A stretch of 52,449 bases of DNA from JBAIYU01 sp036763085 (GTDB taxonomy: Bacteria > Bacillota > Negativicutes > DSM-1736 > Dendrosporobacteraceae): NCBI RefSeq assembly GCF_036763085.1, contig NZ_JBAIYU010000025.1, forward strand, positions 1 through 52,449, given 5' to 3'. The stretch's first letter is position 1. Each line of letters opens with the position of its first letter. The translations under genes and the position numbers were made by a program. Below the pieces are notes generated by a model. It saw nothing but the letters and a program-made list of their open reading frames with translations. It was not told where the DNA came from and ran no database searches. Positions 50,251 through 52,449 of this stretch are shown in pieces.

Positions 50251-51501
50251 ATGAATAAACCTAACTGTTTTTATTGTGGTTCAGATGGGCCTTTTAATAA
50301 AGAGCATGTCTTTCCTTATTCTTTAGGTGGCGGTGGAGATGACTGGACATTGATCAATTGTGTATGTGCGCAATGTAATAATATTTTTTCTTCAATAGAG
50401 AGAGCTTTTGCCAGACATTCATTAGAAGCTTTGTCTAGAACTGCTTATGGACCTGCAGGTCGGAAAAGAAAAGGAAATTCATCGCGAGCGGTTCCATTAT
50501 ATTCAGATGGAGCGTTCTTGTTAGCGACGGATCGTGATTTGGCATATGAGGCAGGTTTAGAATTAGGGTTAAAGCCATATTTAAGAGCACAAATAATAGA
50601 AGATAATTATCCAGAATATATTATTACTGGTTCTGACCGAGATGAATTAGAAAGCTTATTTGCAGCAATTTCAAAGTTTGATGAAAATAAATATCTTACG
50701 CTTGAAGTTCCAACAAAAAAGGATCAGCTTTTTAAAGTTGCGCAACTATTTATGGATGAAAACAATGGATTAAAGATTGAAAAAGTTTTCGATTCTCCCC
50801 GTCCTATGGGGGCATGGTATGAAGAATTCTTTGAAATGAATGAACGTAGATTAACTCCAAGAATATTTTTGGACGATGAAAAACGTTTGGTTTTAAGGGC
50901 AGAATCACCAGAATATGGAGTTAAGTTTATTGGTCATATATTAAAAGTATTACCTAATAAAATGAGCGAAATGGTTGATGGTGTTAGAACGTCCGAAATG
51001 GAGGTGCACGACGGTAGTTCAGAGGGGAATAGATTGGTAATACGTACGAAAATTCTTCCCGTGCTAAGTGCGCGGGCTGTTGCTAAAATTGGAATGAATT
51101 TTTTGGCAAAGGTTCATGGAGTTGGTATTACGAATGATAGTGCTTTTGATGAGATTAAGTCATTCATAAAAGGTGAGATTCACGATAGTTTGGAAGAAAT
51201 GAGTTTTCATGTAAATTTGATTAGTGATAAAGACCCATTTGAATTTGTAAAAGTTAATCCTGAAAAGCACTGGGCTGCCTTGCTGAATATAAACGGAGTA
51301 TTATTATTTGCGCTAAAACTTTATGGAGTAGGCGGCTACATGGCTAAACTAGGGCATATTAGTTTGCCTGAAATGAATACGCTTCCTAATGCAGATATAT
51401 TTTCGATTGATTATTCATGTAGAACAATTAAAATGCTAAAGCCAATGGATATTGTTGCAGAGTTCAATGCTAAATATAGTATTGACAATAAATCTTTATA
51501 A
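50251..51501 (+). CDS. HNH-type zinc-binding protein, 416 aa
   Basis: The N-terminus is an HNH endonuclease-like zinc module: CFYCGSDG (C6, C9), NKEHVFPYSLGG (E18-H19) and NCVCAQCNN (C39, C42, N43). The EH-xFP plus CxxCN pattern is typical of HNH_5-like nucleases. The other 350 residues have no recognised family and show mixed alpha/beta character. GGGGGAAA precedes the ATG. It is the largest intact gene in a zone full of broken mobile-element genes, which fits a defence or element-borne nuclease; that role is inferred. Confidence 0.7.
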   Translation: MNKPNCFYCGSDGPFNKEHVFPYSLGGGGDDWTLINCVCAQCNNIFSSIERAFARHSLEALSRTAYGPAGRKRKGNSSRAVPLYSDGAFLLATDRDLAYEAGLELGLKPYLRAQIIEDNYPEYIITGSDRDELESLFAAISKFDENKYLTLEVPTKKDQLFKVAQLFMDENNGLKIEKVFDSPRPMGAWYEEFFEMNERRLTPRIFLDDEKRLVLRAESPEYGVKFIGHILKVLPNKMSEMVDGVRTSEMEVHDGSSEGNRLVIRTKILPVLSARAVAKIGMNFLAKVHGVGITNDSAFDEIKSFIKGEIHDSLEEMSFHVNLISDKDPFEFVKVNPEKHWAALLNINGVLLFALKLYGVGGYMAKLGHISLPEMNTLPNADIFSIDYSCRTIKMLKPMDIVAEFNAKYSIDNKSL

Positions 51502-51563
51502 TCATTACCTCAAAAAAGAAAAGGGTGTCGAACCATTCGTGAATATCCAATTTCGCGTATTAG

Positions 51564-51935
51564 TATCGTCTTTCTATTAAAACTCAGGACGAGTCACGCG
51601 CGATCTCAGAAAACTCGACGTGGAGGATACGCCGCTGTTTTGAACAAGGTAAGCTCCATATCAACCACACCAAGTTTTTAGGCTATGATAAAGATAAAGA
51701 CGACAACCTCGTTGTAAATGAAAAGCAGGCCAAAAGAGTCAGGCGTATCTACAATGAATTCCTTGACGATAAAGGAGCAACCGGATAGTGAGAGACCTAG
51801 AAAATGACTAGTTCAAGTTGCTAATTCAATCAGAGAATTTGATGTTGACCTATACTTTGCATTGGCAAAAAAATGATAGTTTATGATGGCGGCAGGGTGA
51901 TTGTACATTTGCTTGATGGTGCAGAAGTTGAATGA
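51564..51935 (+). pseudogene. Remnant of a second large serine recombinase
   Basis: Only internal and C-terminal pieces survive. In one frame ESRAISENSTWRIRRCFEQG continues to KLHINHTKFLGYDKD, NEKQAKRVRRIYNEFLDD and a stop at 51786. After a deletion, EFDVDLYFALAKK (51835 on) hits a stop caused by a shift in a run of seven A, and MIVYDGGRVIVHLLDGAEVE follows in another frame. These match the middle and end of large serine recombinases. The catalytic N-terminus is gone. Confidence 0.8.
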
Positions 51936-52078
51936 ATATGGACCCCCGCCTTTCAGAAATCTTCAGTAATATATGCGTCATGAATCTAAATAAATCACTG
52001 AACTGATACTATGAGGATCGGATGATTAGCTTAACTTAAATACATGTAGTATAAAACTGCATTTGTTAGTTATAAATT

Positions 52079-52166
52079 GCAGGATAAAGTCGAATAGGTA
52101 GTGAAAAATAACCATAATTTACTCTAAGAGTAAATTATGGTTATTTTTCATAAGGCGCTATTATCG
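52079..52166 (+). repeat. Direct repeat, right copy
   Basis: Near copy of 48176-48262, including the terminator CATAATTTACT / AGTAAATTATG and the QDKVE-stop end of a gene. The flanks differ on both sides. The stretch 51936-52078 before it shows no gene. Confidence 0.8.
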
Positions 52167-52193
52167 GACTTGTGATCAAAAGGAGGTATTGTC

Positions 52194-52340
52194 ATGATTC
52201 AAGAATTCGAAGACTATCTGCTAGAGCTAAGACGCCTTTATAAGCAGGCAACTTTTAAACAGCGGTATAATGTTGGCTGCCAACGAATTGAAAACCCTGA
52301 TTTCTGGCCGAATCAGCTGTGTAATGTTTTTAGCAACTAA
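52194..52340 (+). CDS. Short ORF, 48 aa, probably a gene fragment
   Basis: Reads MIQEFEDYLLELRRLYKQAT and ends PDFWPNQLCNVFSN. AAAGGAGG lies 8 bases before the ATG, so it may be translated. Its stop is created at the very edge of the IS21-like repeats that follow, which suggests the N-terminus of a gene cut off by insertion. Family not recognised. Confidence 0.4.
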   Translation: MIQEFEDYLLELRRLYKQATFKQRYNVGCQRIENPDFWPNQLCNVFSN

Positions 52341-52449
52341 AAAGTTGACCACTTTGATAGCGTAAAAGTTGACCACCATATACTAAGCTAATTATTCTGT
52401 GACCGTTGTTTAAAACGGTAAGACTCACCTTCAAACAGTAGTATATGGG
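52340..52449 (+). mobile_element. IS21-like element end (runs out of window)
   Basis: AAAAGTTGACCAC occurs at 52340-52352 and again at 52364-52376. Multiple short direct repeats of this kind at the tip are typical of IS21-family ends. The rest of the element lies beyond the window, so no transposase is seen. Confidence 0.45.

Overview
The window looks like a low-GC, spore-forming Firmicute with a Negativicutes (Sporomusaceae-like) flavour. The evidence is the spoVS and spoVK-type sporulation genes next to a miaB-mutS-mutL-miaA-hfq block, a 6S RNA directly after hfq, and a sulfur/polysulfide-type molybdoenzyme operon. This assignment is inferred from gene content and order; no rRNA is present to confirm it.

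Region 1 (1-18,600) is mostly core chromosome on the + strand: rny, a small conserved protein, a YmdB-like phosphodiesterase, spoVS with a good sigma-H promoter match, a leucyl aminopeptidase, a PHP phosphoesterase, a coiled-coil protein, a P-loop/Asp23 fusion protein, a DUF3870 protein, two half-size TauE/SafE permeases, a 55-aa protein, miaB, mutS, mutL, an RsmJ-like methyltransferase, miaA, hfq, the 6S RNA, a HisJ-like phosphatase and a C-terminally truncated SpoVK-like ATPase.

Region 2 (19,000-31,700) is a complete C-P lyase (phosphonate use) locus: a PhnF-like repressor gene, then phnG-H-I-J-K-M, a hexapeptide transferase, phnL-D-C-E-E and a PHP/inositol-monophosphatase fusion. Four TTAACA-like boxes at 10-11 bp spacing lie upstream of the phnG promoter, which points to control by phosphate starvation (PhoP). 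The fusion protein probably does the job of the missing PhnP and ends the pathway at ribose 5-phosphate. A 20-bp perfect hairpin closes the operon.

Region 3 (31,800-38,200) holds an SGNH hydrolase-GNAT fusion, a membrane LysM protein, and a four-gene operon for a Tat-exported PhsA/PsrA-like molybdoenzyme with its Fe-S subunit, NrfD-type membrane anchor and TorD-like chaperone.

Region 4 (38,200-52,449) is accessory DNA. It has a coiled-coil protein with palindromic upstream sites, a small tyrosine recombinase with two core-site-like palindromes, a large serine recombinase, a mobilisation pair (small relaxase plus ribbon-helix-helix protein), a 669-aa protein that looks like an SF3/P4-type replication helicase without its Walker A motif, two 59-aa excisionase-type HTH proteins, and a RadC-like protein behind a structured leader. 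After that comes a cargo zone bracketed by an 87-bp direct repeat: a 2TM channel-like protein with an altered selectivity filter, an HNH-type protein, and decayed remains of a Fic gene, an IS3 transposase and a second serine recombinase. IS21-like terminal repeats appear at the right edge.

Several genes start at codons downstream of the longest open frame; the coordinates given use the best ribosome-binding-site fit. Two genes (rny and the SGNH-GNAT fusion) appear to start at ATT.
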